This document shows, piece by piece, positions 37,898 to 47,989 of a DNA stretch of 64,000 bases (within the stretch, counting starts at the first letter, position 1; each line of letters starts with the position of its first letter). The DNA is taken from the NCBI GenBank assembly GCA_050084985.1, contig JBITNC010000001.1, forward strand, positions 82,832,001 to 82,896,000, given 5' to 3'. Position numbers and translations under genes: made by a program. Source of the DNA: Nageia nagi (Eukaryota; Pinophyta). The notes below the pieces were generated by a model. That model made no database searches. It had not been told where the DNA came from and was given only the letters and a program-made list of their open reading frames with translations.

Positions 37898-38888
37898 TCA
37901 TGAACTACCATCACCACCACCTCAACCTCTTCTCTCGCTAGTGTCTTGAATTCGAGGAGTAGTACCAACTAACCCACTAGGACTAGCCTCTCACTCTCTA
38001 TGTAACTTAGAAGAACCTATAATATGTTGAGGAGAGACTCTCATAGTTATAATCCTACTCTGAGATAAAGTTGTTCTAGTAGGCCTACCCTAGTTTTCCC
38101 CTAAGCACCACTAGCTATAACTGATGACTATACACTAATGTCTATAGGAACATATCCTATTAGAGGGAAAGAATATTTATCACCTACACTAAATGCTAGA
38201 ATATCACTCAACAAATTATGCACTATGTTGATGTATAAATCTTACTTCAAATAAATATCTTGCACAAAGGATAAGGAATGACTATCTACACATGTAGAAG
38301 TACTATCTACCCTTGCTTGCTATTATTGAATAGATTGGATTGTGGCATGAGACTAATCCCTCTCCCTCTTGTAGTGATCTTACTCATCCTAATACTATAG
38401 CAATGCAAGTTGGCCTGAGACAATTGGTATCGTAACTCATAGATTTACCCTAACAATGAATCAATACTAGGTACCTAGGGGGGAGGAACTTCATCCTCTT
38501 TAGTGTCATCCTCCTCACCTTGTGTGGTTCTCTCACCTTATCTTATCTTCTTATGAATATAACCTATGACCTATATCTTATCCTTATCAAGAATATCTAT
38601 CATAGGCTCTACCTTAGCCTCCCTTACTGCACCACCTCAACCTCCACTCTCTACCATACCTAGTGCCCATGATCCTCTTCATCCACCTCCTATAACTCCA
38701 CCTACCACTAGGAAGAAAAAGCATCAATAACCCCAACATCATACTCCATAGAATCCTCAATACCCTCCTCCTAAGTAGGGTTAGGCTTAGCTTACACCAA
38801 GGTCTACAAACCCTTAATCAGAAGGGTACCCTCTTGTTGATATCTCACTAGCTTAGGGGGTACATCTTGAACCAACCAATACTACCAT
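37898..38888 (-). pseudogene. Antisense PMD protein gene of element C, C-terminal part
   Basis: The minus-strand frame continues the PMD gene from 55515-56000 across element F. Readable blocks: YWLVQDVPPKLVRYQQEGTL, EEGIEDSMEYDVGVIDAF, FPLIGYVPIDIS, VSPQHIIGSSKLHRE, LVGTTPRIQDTSERRG and a final Gly-rich GGGDGSS with stop TGA at 37898-37900, matching the B tail (GLMGTTHPR, DGGEGNS). The acidic middle region aligns only loosely. Most stops are TAG. This is the low-complexity C-terminal half; the conserved domain is in the other part. Confidence 0.72.
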
Positions 38889-38893
38889 TTGAT
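38889..38893. repeat. Target site duplication of element F (left copy)
   Basis: TTGAT immediately before the F LTR; an identical copy lies at 55510-55514. Confidence 0.9.
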
Positions 38894-39351
38894 TGTTAGA
38901 GCATTTTCTTTTTGAGACTCATTAGTATGAAATGCAATCATGTTTTATCTTGGGTCAAAATGTGATTGCATTTTGTTTCGATCAATCATGTTTTACCTTC
39001 TTTTAAAAATTTGATCATATTTTTGAGAATTTCCTACATTTTGATAGAGGTCCTAGATAGTTATGAGTTATTAATGATTTTTGATCCATTTTTCTTCATT
39101 ACATGTTCTTGTAGGGTTTGTTACTTGTCTAATATGATGGGAGAGTGGTTGAGAGCATGAATATAACTCCTATTTAGCTAATTTAATGACATTTTAGTGG
39201 ATTTGTGTAACTTTCCTCAAGCATTCATTTTTGTCAAAGTTGTAACCTCAATGAGCTTAGATCATTTAGTCATTAAGGGTCTATAAGTTGAAATTCAAAT
39301 TTTATGAATAAACTATCTTAGTGTGTGTTTGAATTCAAGTTTATTCTTTCA
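38894..39351 (+). repeat. Element F 5' LTR
   Basis: It begins TGTTAGAGCATTTTC and ends TTATTCTTTCA; 458 bp. It is about 49 bp longer than the 3' LTR, mainly because of extra sequence near 38950-39000. Confidence 0.92.
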
Positions 39352-39354
39352 TAT

Positions 39355-39366
39355 TGGTACCAAAGC
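39355..39366 (+). promoter_or_regulatory. Primer binding site of element F
   Basis: TGGTACCAAAGC differs at two positions from TGGTATCAGAGC, the initiator-Met tRNA site used by most plant copia elements. Confidence 0.85.
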
Positions 39367-39396
39367 TAGTTGATCTAAGTTAGATTTGAAGAGGCT

Positions 39397-40464
39397 ATGA
39401 ATACTTTACAAAAACTTAGCAAGTTTTTCAAAAGTGATCCAAATAAGCTTATAGATTTTTTTGACCTTGTTAGAGTGTGTGTAATGGCTTCTAGAGTGAA
39501 TTATCTCCCCATACCAAACTTTAATGGTAAAGATCATGAATATTGGGCATTGAAGATGAAGCACTTGCTCATAGGCTAGGGAATATGGGACATCATTGAA
39601 GATGGTTATGTGGAACCAAATTGGGCCATACTTCCTTAAGCTGATAGGCCTACTAAAAGAGAGGCTCAAAATAAGAACTCTTTTGCTATCTACCATCTCC
39701 AATTAGCCTTGGAAAAGATACTCTTTCTAAAGATTGCTAGTTGCAACATAGCTAAGGATGTATGGAAGGTGTTGAAGGATGGGTTCCAAGGAAATGACCA
39801 AGTGAAGCAAGTGAGTCTCCAAAATTTGAAAATAGAGTTTGAAAATCTAAAGCAAAAAGAGGATGAGAAAGTATGAGAGTACTATGTTAGAGTGAATACT
39901 TGTGTCCAAATGATGGAGATACTTAGAGAAGAGATATCTATTATAGTGAAGAAAGTGTTATGAACACTTCTTACTAAATGGAGCCAAATTACTATCATGT
40001 TTGAAGAGACCAAATATCTAAGAACCCTCACTCTTGATCAACTTATTAGTTCCCTAATGTTAAGGTTTGCTCCACCTACAAATTTTGGGAGTGTGGAAGA
40101 GAAGGCTTTCACTTCTAGAGAAGGTAACACTAGCACTAGTGCTCAAGGGTGAGCTCAAGGTAGAGGAAGAGGTAGATCTTCTAGAGGAAGAGGAAGAGGA
40201 ATCAGAGGTGGCTTTAAAAGTAGAGAAGGATTACAAGGAAGAGGTAGAGGGGATTCTCTAAGAGGTGACAAAAGAGACAAGCAATGTTACTACTATAACA
40301 AGTATGGACACTATGAGCAAGAATGTAGATTGAAAGCTTCTCAAGAAGGAACCCAAAGTGCCAACTATGGTGAGAATGATACATCCTCCACCTTGTTACT
40401 ATATTATGCCCACTTATCCCAAAAGCAAATGATACATGGATTCTTGACATCGAGTGCTTCAACC
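39397..40464 (+). pseudogene. gag and start of protease of element F
   Basis: MNTLQKLSKFF opens the frame, although the usual copia start may be MASRVNYLPIPNFNGKDHEY at 39484. NFNGKDHEYWALKMKHLL is the typical copia gag N-terminus. Next come VWKVLKDGFQGNDQVKQVSL and LQNLKIEFENLKQKEDEKV of the UBN2-type gag. An arginine-glycine-rich stretch lies about 40150-40260, and the zinc knuckle CYYYNKYGHYEQEC (40285) has tyrosine in place of the second cysteine. Stops at 39577, 39638, 39874 and 39960 among others. The frame runs into the protease motif WILDIECFN, where element D is inserted. Confidence 0.88.
40460..40464. repeat. Target site duplication of element D (left copy)
   Basis: CAACC; identical copy at 51956-51960. 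Removing one copy and D restores the reading frame ILDIECFNHM of F. Confidence 0.92.
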
Positions 40465-41313
40465 TGTAGACACCTAAAAATGTCCCTTTTTAACTAGTAA
40501 ACATTTAAATAATCATAACTCTTTATACAAGCATCAAACAAGCTTGAAAACTCCATTATTGGATATCTCTCATCGAGTACATGCAAAACAAGTGGTCACA
40601 TGACCCCTTTTCAATACAAATTGACTATTTGGAGATCATGTTAATATTGTTATAAAAATTGAAAACCAATCACCGGCGATCCAAAACAAACGCTGACATT
40701 TTGGGATGATCGCCGACGTCCGCCTAGTAAACGTCGGTGACTCTGTAACAGCTGAATAGAAACCAAAACAGCGAGAGAAAGTTGAAACGCTTCATTTTTC
40801 CAAGATGATGTGGATAGAGGGAGTCAGTTACGACCTACGGTGGCTTTTCATTTCCCCTTACTAGCCTTGGAACATCTCACCCAAAATCTATAAATGCAAG
40901 CCAATACAAAGCAATAGAGACAGGATCTTGACCCATTTTTGAAGTAGGGTAATGCTGCCAAAATCTTGTGAGCTAATACCTTCTATTGTTTTATGCTAGT
41001 TTCAATTTAATACATGTCATACATATATGTTTTGATGTTATTGTCTTTTGCATGTGTGTAGGATTTACAGGTTGTCCATATCAAGGAGAGACGCAAGCAA
41101 ATCAAAAAACAATGAAGATCTAATACCTTCATTTTGGCAAATGGCATTTGTAAAAGTCCCTTCCAAAGGCAAATTGTAGTTTGAGCTAAAAATCAATATC
41201 AATTTACAATTACAACATTTCTACCTATTTTACATAATTTGAGGTTCAGTGAAAATCTAAGAATAATTGTATTTTATGTTATTCTACATTCCAGCTCTAT
41301 TTTCACTGTAACA
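40465..41313 (+). repeat. Element D 5' LTR
   Basis: TGTAGACACC to CACTGTAACA, 849 bp. U3 has GC-rich repeats of the GCCGACG / GTCGGTGAC type at 40672-40745. The CTATAAATGCAAGCC block near 40890 is the likely TATA box. Confidence 0.95.
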
Positions 41314-41316
41314 TTC

Positions 41317-41336
41317 TGGCGCTAGAAGGAGGGCCC
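41317..41336 (+). promoter_or_regulatory. Primer binding site of element D
   Basis: TGGCGCTAGAAGGAGGGCCC, the least decayed of three copies. Begins with TGG as expected for pairing with a tRNA CCA end. The tRNA species was not identified. Confidence 0.85.
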
Positions 41337-41466
41337 TTCTGTTATTGTTAGAGAGGTTTTTTTGTTTATAATGATTTTACCTTTCTGTTATCTGGTTTAT
41401 TTGAATTTTTCCATATGCTAAATTCAAATTTTGCATTCTATGCATTTTAGGAAATCTGTTGCAGAA

Positions 41467-41616
41467 ACACCAGTGACTGTAATCGGACGCCGGTGACTCA
41501 AGCGGAACACCAACGATTTGCATAGTAACCTAGACTAAATGCCTAATGACTGGAATCAGATGCTGGTGACTCAAAATAAACACCAGCGACCTCTGTCTAA
41601 ACGCTGATGATTCATA
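41467..41616 (+). repeat. Array of ~21-bp repeats with a GCCGGTGACTC core
   Basis: Units read CACCAGTGACT, ACGCCGGTGACTC, ACACCAACGATT, ATGCCTAATGACT, ATGCTGGTGACTC, ACACCAGCGACC and ACGCTGATGATTC. The same core occurs in U3 of both D LTRs. Confidence 0.7.
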
Positions 41617-41985
41617 CTCCAGGTCATTTTGCCTCCTTTTGTTATTTCTAAAAAAATAAAATAAAATGTATAATATATTGTTAAAATGGAAGGATATTTT
41701 TGAATGTGATTCCTTTGCCTAGAATGCATATAAGAAAGGGTAGAAAAGATTAAATGCATATTTTTTATTAATTTATTTTATGTAAAATTTATGTATTTAC
41801 TTTCATGTTTTGGGTGAAGGGTACGTACACATTAATACTTTTTATCTTGTCTACTTATGCTCTCCCTTTGCGCTTCGTGCGATCTAAGGTGACCAGAATA
41901 GACCTGATAAGAAGGAGTAATTAATTCTTCTTTTCTTTCACATTCACACTATCATTAATTTGGTTAATTTATCCACACATAATGA

Positions 41986-42049
41986 CCTCTTACCAAGTTT
42001 GCCCTTACCACTCCATTGGAGGTCGAAGGGATATGTGACTAGTAAGAGG
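41986..42049 (+). other. Nested stem-loop in element D leader, unit 1
   Basis: Outer arms CCTCTTAC (41986-41993) and GTAAGAGG (42042-42049), middle arms CCCTT (42002-42006) and AAGGG (42026-42030), inner CTCCATTGGAG (42011-42021). All arms are perfectly complementary. Confidence 0.65.
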
Positions 42050-42341
42050 AGGTAATTTACTACACATAATACTTCCACAATTGGAAGGAGTAAATGAATC
42101 ACATTAAAAGGAATGAACTTAAGGAAAATAAATCAGGTTTTTGGGTAGTATAAATTATATTAAAAGGTTAATGAATTGGATGGATTCGAATACACTAAGT
42201 ACTTTCACTTAACAAAGTATGCTCTCACTTTTGCGTTTCAAGCGATCCTAAGTGATCAGAAATAAGTTAAGTGAAAGAGGTAAAACTTATTCACATCTTA
42301 TTTGGAAATATACTTCACATTAACACTCTTAAAGAGGTCTG

Positions 42342-42370
42342 CCCTTACCACTCCATTGGAGGTCGAAGGG
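42342..42370 (+). other. Nested stem-loop in element D leader, unit 2
   Basis: Middle arms CCCTT (42342-42346) and AAGGG (42366-42370) around CTCCATTGGAG (42351-42361), identical to unit 1; the outer arms are lost. Confidence 0.6.
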
Positions 42371-42430
42371 ATATGTGACTCTTGGAGGAGTAATTGAACC
42401 TCACTTAATTAATTTATCTACACTTAATGA

Positions 42431-42494
42431 CTTTTTACTAAGTTTGCTCTTACCACTCCATTGGAGGTCGAAGAGATATGTGACTAGTAAGAAG
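42431..42494 (+). other. Nested stem-loop in element D leader, unit 3
   Basis: Outer arms CTTTTTACT (42431-42439) and AGTAAGAAG (42486-42494, one G-U); middle arms CTCTT (42447-42451) and AAGAG (42471-42475); inner CTCCATTGGAG (42456-42466). Relative to unit 1, one pair of the middle stem and one of the outer stem changed from C-G to T-A on both sides. Confidence 0.65.
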
Positions 42495-42752
42495 AGGAAA
42501 TTTATCACATATAAAACTTCCACAGCTGGAAGGGGTTAATGAATGTCATTAAGAGGTTGGATAATGAATCATATTATAATTAAAAAGAACAACAGGGTTT
42601 ATTAAGGTCAAAGTCCACTTGAAATAAACTTTGATTGCATCACATTAAGATAAGATAAGTAAATGGACATGAATGCTTGGGAGGGTAGTATGAATCAATG
42701 TATTTTACTTGTTTAAATGCATTTCATAAGACCTTAAAGGAATTTTATCATT

Positions 42753-44084
42753 ATGAGGTTTGTCTTGGTTGCACTTTTAAATTATGTTCCTTTTTCTATC
42801 AAAATAAAACCAAAAATACAAAGACTATGGTCACATCTTGCCAAAACAACCTTAGATACTTATTCTACTTCAAAGGTCATGAAGAATGATTTTTATATTG
42901 ACATTGAAAAGCTTTTATCATACTTAGCAGAGATAGAACAATGTACCATACCTCTTCTTCAATACTCAGAAAGCCTTATTAGATCCCATGAAGAGCTAGA
43001 GTATAGTTCTTCCATTCCTTCGCCCTCATCAGGGGATGAGTTTGACACTGAAAATAATGAGCCCATCATAAAGATTGAAAACTCATTGACACATCTCATC
43101 AAATTAAAATCTTGTTGTGCATCTCCTTTCGAGACTATCGAACCTAATGAATCCAATTTGCTAAGGGATGAATGGAGTATTAATGCCAAAGGCCTTGATG
43201 CAACATCCTATGCTAAATCATATGACCTCCTAGAGTTAGATACCTTGATGTCTTCACCCCAACCTTGGGATGAATATGATATTAAAGATGAGGAGTTTGA
43301 CATGAATCTTGAGGATCTTTCAGAGCATTCTTCAAAATTGCAATTTCATTCTCCTCCCCTTCTAGAGGCTACAAGACCTTCTATTGATTCCCATGAATCT
43401 CATGATATTCTTGAGTTCAAGGATGAAACTTGTTCATTCTCATCACAAGTAGAAATTGGAGAGCCTCACATAAGAATTAAAAAATCCATAGATTGTATTA
43501 TTGAATCTCAAGAATTTCAATCACAAAGAAATGAAAAATATAAAAATAAAATTTCCAAAGCTAACACACATGAGCTTAGGAATGAACATCCATGTGGGGA
43601 AACAACACATCATGATAATGATACAAAGTTTTATGAGGATGAATGTTGTTCGAACCCACTAAAAATACCTTCAAAATATCAAACTAGCTTGATGAAAAAT
43701 TGGGAATGTGATAAAGAAGATAGCCCTATAACAAATAAATTACTTAGGAATATTTTCTATGATGAAAAAGCTAAGAATATTTTGCAAAGGGAATCCCATA
43801 AACAACAACAAGCATGTTCTTCTCACGATCAACATGACAAAACCTTCAATGAGTTTGTCGACAAAATGAGACAAGAAGAGATGAGGCAAAAGCATGATGT
43901 AAAAGCTTATACAAACCAAAAGAGTCAAGCTTGGATGCAATTATCATCACCTCTTAATTACCAAGTATGGAGATCTCAAAACTCTTACTCTAATCAACAA
44001 AGAGAATTTCCTCTCGAAAGCTTAGATTATCAACCTCAAAGCCTCTCTTCACAAGCTAGGATAACTGACCCCACCACTTCATAG
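42753..44084 (+). CDS. Uninterrupted 443-codon ORF upstream of gag in element D, unknown function
   Basis: This is the longest intact frame in the window. The first ATG is at 42753; a second candidate, MKNDFYIDIEKLLSYLAEIE, starts at 42879. The protein is hydrophilic, with many acidic and serine residues (SSSIPSPSSGDEFDTENNEP, DEYDIKDEEFDMNLEDLSEH) and a Gln-rich end (KQQQACSSHDQHDKTFNEFV, NQKSQAWMQLSSPLNYQVW). No known domain, signal peptide or convincing membrane segment. It lies in a different frame from gag, which opens 14 bases after the stop. Some Tat elements (Ogre type) carry an extra ORF before gag, so it may be of that kind. B and C show no clear counterpart. It has no stops, although gag in the same element has four. 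A chance survivor or a conserved accessory protein are both possible. Confidence 0.6.
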   Translation: MRFVLVALLNYVPFSIKIKPKIQRLWSHLAKTTLDTYSTSKVMKNDFYIDIEKLLSYLAEIEQCTIPLLQYSESLIRSHEELEYSSSIPSPSSGDEFDTENNEPIIKIENSLTHLIKLKSCCASPFETIEPNESNLLRDEWSINAKGLDATSYAKSYDLLELDTLMSSPQPWDEYDIKDEEFDMNLEDLSEHSSKLQFHSPPLLEATRPSIDSHESHDILEFKDETCSFSSQVEIGEPHIRIKKSIDCIIESQEFQSQRNEKYKNKISKANTHELRNEHPCGETTHHDNDTKFYEDECCSNPLKIPSKYQTSLMKNWECDKEDSPITNKLLRNIFYDEKAKNILQRESHKQQQACSSHDQHDKTFNEFVDKMRQEEMRQKHDVKAYTNQKSQAWMQLSSPLNYQVWRSQNSYSNQQREFPLESLDYQPQSLSSQARITDPTTS

Positions 44085-44097
44085 GGCTAGGTCTTGT

Positions 44098-46569
44098 ATG
44101 GAAGATTTTGATAGAATGACCTTGTATTCAGTAAGAACCTCACAAACAAATCCTCAATGTAAGATCTCAAACAAATTCTTAAATGATCCTTACACCTGTG
44201 AGAAACCCTTATCACAAGAAAAATGTAGAAAAGCTTTAGCTAAACAATTCAGGGTAGGAGAGATACCCTCTTTTGCAGGGTTGAAGGCAAAGAGAAAACA
44301 CATAGAGAGAGATTGTGAAGAAACTATAAACTTTAGTAAAAGATATGAAGGTGTTCAAAGTAAGTTAGAAGAGGAAACCAAACTTAAAGAAAAGAATATA
44401 GAACTCAAAGAAAAAGAAAAGCAAGAGCTTGACAAACAACGATAAATTTTTGATAAGGTAAAACAAGAAGTTTGAGATAGTTGGTTACTTCATGAGAAGT
44501 CTCAACCAAATAAAGTACAACCATCTAAAACTATTAGAAATCCAATGCAAGGGCATCATTTACCTTCTAATCTTCCATCATTATCATCTTCATCATTATT
44601 ATCAAGATTTCTTTCTAATGATGAATCTTATAATTCAGACCTAAAGTCAGAAAGAAACACCAATCATAGAAGATATCGAAAACATCCTCAGGATAGTTGG
44701 ATAGATAAAGAATTAGAATATTTCATGAAGGATTTCATGAATAAAGAAATGAACATATCAAGGTTCAAGAAGTTGACATATGATAATATTTGCAATGAAC
44801 CCATACATCCAAGTGTCCCTAAGAAGAAATTACCTTACAACTTTGAAATACCTAAGATGATTCCTTTTCCAGGAAATAAGGATCCTAAGGAACATTTAAG
44901 GTGGTTTAAGTTTTCAAATTACCTAATTTATAACGATGAGGACTCGATGCTACATTTGTTCCCCATGACACTTGCATCCCAAGCCCTGGAATGGTATAAT
45001 AATTTACCACGACATAGTATTTATTCATTTCCTCAATTGGCAAACTTGTTCTTACAACATTTTAGGATTTATATCAAAGAGGAATCTTCTATTATGGATC
45101 TTGTAGAAATAAAATAATCTCAAAATGAATCAATTATTGACTTTGTTTCACGATGGAGGGATATACTCTATGGCATGCCCTATACCTTACCTCAAGAGGA
45201 GTTAGTTAGATTATTCAGTCAAAACTTTTTAAGGCCTATAGCTAGTATATTACAAATCCAACAATATAATACTCTCGAAGAAGTTATTGCTCAAGTAGTT
45301 ATAATTGAGAAGGTCAAAATTGAATATGGTGAAATAAAAATTATGAGGAAAGAAAAATATAACAAAAATGAGTATTGTAATTATCACCATCAAAGAGGTC
45401 ATAGTACGAAAAATTGTTTAGCATTGAGAAATAGAACTCAAAATTCAATCAAAGATAATAACTTGGAAGTTGAAGACCATACTTCTATTTCAGATCAAAA
45501 TTTAAAAAATTATCAAGACTCACTTCCTTCATATCAAGTAAATACAGTATCTATTGTACCTAATTACAGTCAAGTGACACCCACCTGGAATCCAAGTAAT
45601 CAACCTATTGTAAGAATAGTTGGAGTTGATATTGGAACTCAAAACATACAAGAAAAAAAAATTGATATATCATATAATCAAAAATCCAAAATGCAAGTTC
45701 CTTCATTGATACATCAGCCTATAATTTCTTTTCATGACCATGAGAGACAACCAAACAAGGGACTTCAAGGGTTAGATCCACCTCTCCATGTCATTGGTAA
45801 AGTAAATGGTAAAATTGTTAAGAGGATATTAATAGATGAAGGGTCAGATGTCAATATCATATCTACATCAGCATATCACAAATTTAATCTTCCCTTCTCT
45901 CATATTTCTTTACCATAATTACAAATAAAGGCATTTAATAATGCTTTATGTTCAACAATAGGGTCGATAGTGTTACCCATCACCATTGGATTTAAGATGA
46001 TACAAACATCATTATACATCATCGAAGGAAACATTGAACAATATAATATTCTTTTAGGTAGACCATGGATTCAAGAAATGAAATGTGTCCCGTCTACATT
46101 TCATGGTTGTCTAAAATACATTCATGAGGGAGTACTCCATTGTGTACGAAGAGATGAAAATCCATACTCACATTATAATATTACAAAATCATCGAAAATG
46201 AAACTTCCTATGCAAAATTCAAAGGGGAAAACATCATCCACCTTTGCTAGGCAAGTGCATAATCATAAAGATATGAGATGGGAATTAAAATCTAAAGATG
46301 ATTACATTGATGGAATGCAATCTTTGGAACAACCTAAGAGGGTGGTAGATCATATAATGAAAGAAAACCTAAAGCCTAAGTTAATAAAATATGATAAGTA
46401 TGGACATCATGTTTATCATCATCACTTGGGGCATAATACTAAACATTGCCAACAATTAAATCATGCCCTTCATGATTTGATGGATGATAGACAATTTGAA
46501 CTAGATATACCTTTATTGATAGATAACAATTTACATCATCTACAAAATACATACATACATTCCACATAA
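44098..46569 (+). pseudogene. gag and protease of element D (four stops, one frame)
   Basis: One frame of 824 codons with stops at 44443, 44474, 45115 and 45916. The first part (44098-44445) is lysine/glutamate-rich and probably coiled coil (KLEEETKLKEKNIELKEKEK). The gag core at about 44770-45300 has PFPGNKDPKEHLRWFKFSNY, LASQALEWYNNLPRHSIYSF, DFVSRWRDILYGMPYTLPQE and EELVRLFSQNFLRPIASILQ. Zinc knuckle YCNYHHQRGHSTKNC at 45370. The protease is about 45780-46150: LHVIGKVNGKIVKRILIDEG and SDVNIISTSAYHKFNLPFSH, then NILLGRPWIQEMKCVPSTFH. A second knuckle-like block YGHHVYHHHLGHNTKHCQQL is near 46398. Three stops are TAA where CAA would fit and one is TGA. After 46569 the sequence skips to the 3' UTR. 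Confidence 0.85.
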
Positions 46570-47309
46570 TTAAACAATGATGAATTGTGTTATTTGCGTA
46601 AGGATATTCAATCTCCTTCACATCGTTCACAGTGGGGCAGTCGTCCCCCATCTTACTTTTGATCTCCTCATGTTTTACATAGATCACATTGGGACAATTG
46701 CCCTCCATCAAAAAAAAAAAAAATCATCATCAAAACCTGGTTTAGAAATCACACAAACATCAAAATATGATTAAAATTAAAATGATCATATCTAATTTTG
46801 AAATAGGTTATAATATGTTTATTGCATTTCCATGTCTTCCTCTTTTTCCACCTCATATTCATCCCCCATTATGTTGGAATATTTGAGTATCAGATTATAT
46901 TCTAACAATTCATCAAGGCATGTATACTATACATTATCCATGATCACTTCCATACCATTATACAAATATGTTTAATACTTATTGTAAAAGAAATAGTTTA
47001 TGAAATTAATATTCTTATTGACTTTACCCACCTTTATCATGAAATTCTTGAAACTTTGGATGATAAGCAAACATGACTATGATACACTTAAGGTTATTAC
47101 GGACTCATACACATTTTCACATTTAAATAATCTTAAAACAGTCAAGAATGAGGTGTTACAAGAACATGATTTCAAGCGAAAGTATTACATGTTCATCCTA
47201 TTATTCATTTCATCTCGAACCCAAGAATCATTTGATAGTTAACAAAAAAAAAAAGGTGAAAAGAGATGACAAAAAAAAAGAAAAAAAAAAGAATTACTAC
47301 ATTATATCA
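46570..47309 (+). other. Element D junction region between protease and 3' UTR
   Basis: Where B and C have pol there is only a short segment with two similar blocks (TGGGGCAGTCGTCCCC near 46632 and TGGGACAATTGCCCTCC near 46690), an A-run (46711) and then sequence homologous to C from about 36650 (ACTTTGGATGATAAGCAAAC near 47055). The pol deletion therefore lies between 46570 and about 46980. Confidence 0.6.
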
Positions 47310-47465
47310 ATGATTCTTGGGTGATTACAATATCCTCTACCAGGGCTATGGACGCCTGACTGGCAGTAGAGCAAGGTTGTAGCAGGATCGAGGGGTTAAT
47401 CCTCATCGGGGCTATGGATGCCTATCTGGAAATGGGGCATACCTTACGAGTGGCGACATGTCCAT
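47310..47465 (+). other. Conserved bipartite 3' UTR motif, copy in element D
   Basis: Least decayed copy. Arms CTCTAC (47335-47340) and GTAGAG (47366-47371) enclose CAGGGCTATGGACGCCTGAC. A small hairpin GAGGGGTTAATCCTC follows (47390-47404), then the second block CGGGGCTATGGATGCC. Copies in A, B and C keep the layout, with T-A in place of the inner C-G pair. Confidence 0.65.
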
Positions 47466-47989
47466 ATTGGTTGGCGACCTTCTTTCCTATGGACCTCTGT
47501 ATGTTTCATATGGATGAACTAGCTTATATATTTTATGCTCTTGTGACATTTAGTTTGAGATTGTCTAGAGATGGAAATAAACATCATTGCACACACATGA
47601 GTCTATGATAATTTTGAGAACATCATGACTTTGTTTTATATCATCTAAAGAAGGAAAAATCTAATGGTGATTGGCTAAATGGTCAACTTGAATACTATGA
47701 TCATTACATTTCTTCATCATTCCATGCCTCCATCCCATACTATTTATTATTACATAGTAATTAATATTACACTTATATTTATCAATGCCTTGATGAGTTG
47801 ATTAGTCTATCTCTCTAAATACTCAATACATCCTATGTCCATTCATTTGTTATACTATTTTCATATTAACATCCACCATCCCCCTATACATGTTATACTA
47901 TACCAACTTTCATATTTTATTATCCAACATCCATATATTTCCTAATCCATCTTTATCGATTATTAAATTGGAGGTGCTTCCATATTATT
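47466..47989. other. Element D 3' UTR, AT-rich part
   Basis: Conserved CATCATTGCACACACATGAG block near 47581, otherwise AT-rich with no gene. Confidence 0.5.

Larger units (their letters stand above)
41337..42752 (+). other. Element D 5' leader
   Basis: No supported gene. Contains an array of seven degenerate ~21-bp repeats (41467-41616) and a series of leader stem-loop units (41865-42500). The rest is AT-rich. Confidence 0.7.

Noticed and set aside
40067-40261. Glu/Leu-rich 64-codon frame in element F
   Set aside because: Alternate frame of the Arg/Gly-rich gag region.
46577-46774. 65-codon frame with a lysine run after D protease
   Set aside because: Spans the pol-deletion junction and the A-run; no conservation.
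47335-47450. tRNA-like or small structural RNA gene in the 3' UTR motif
   Set aside because: No cloverleaf, no anticodon arm and no B-box consensus; treated as a cis motif instead.
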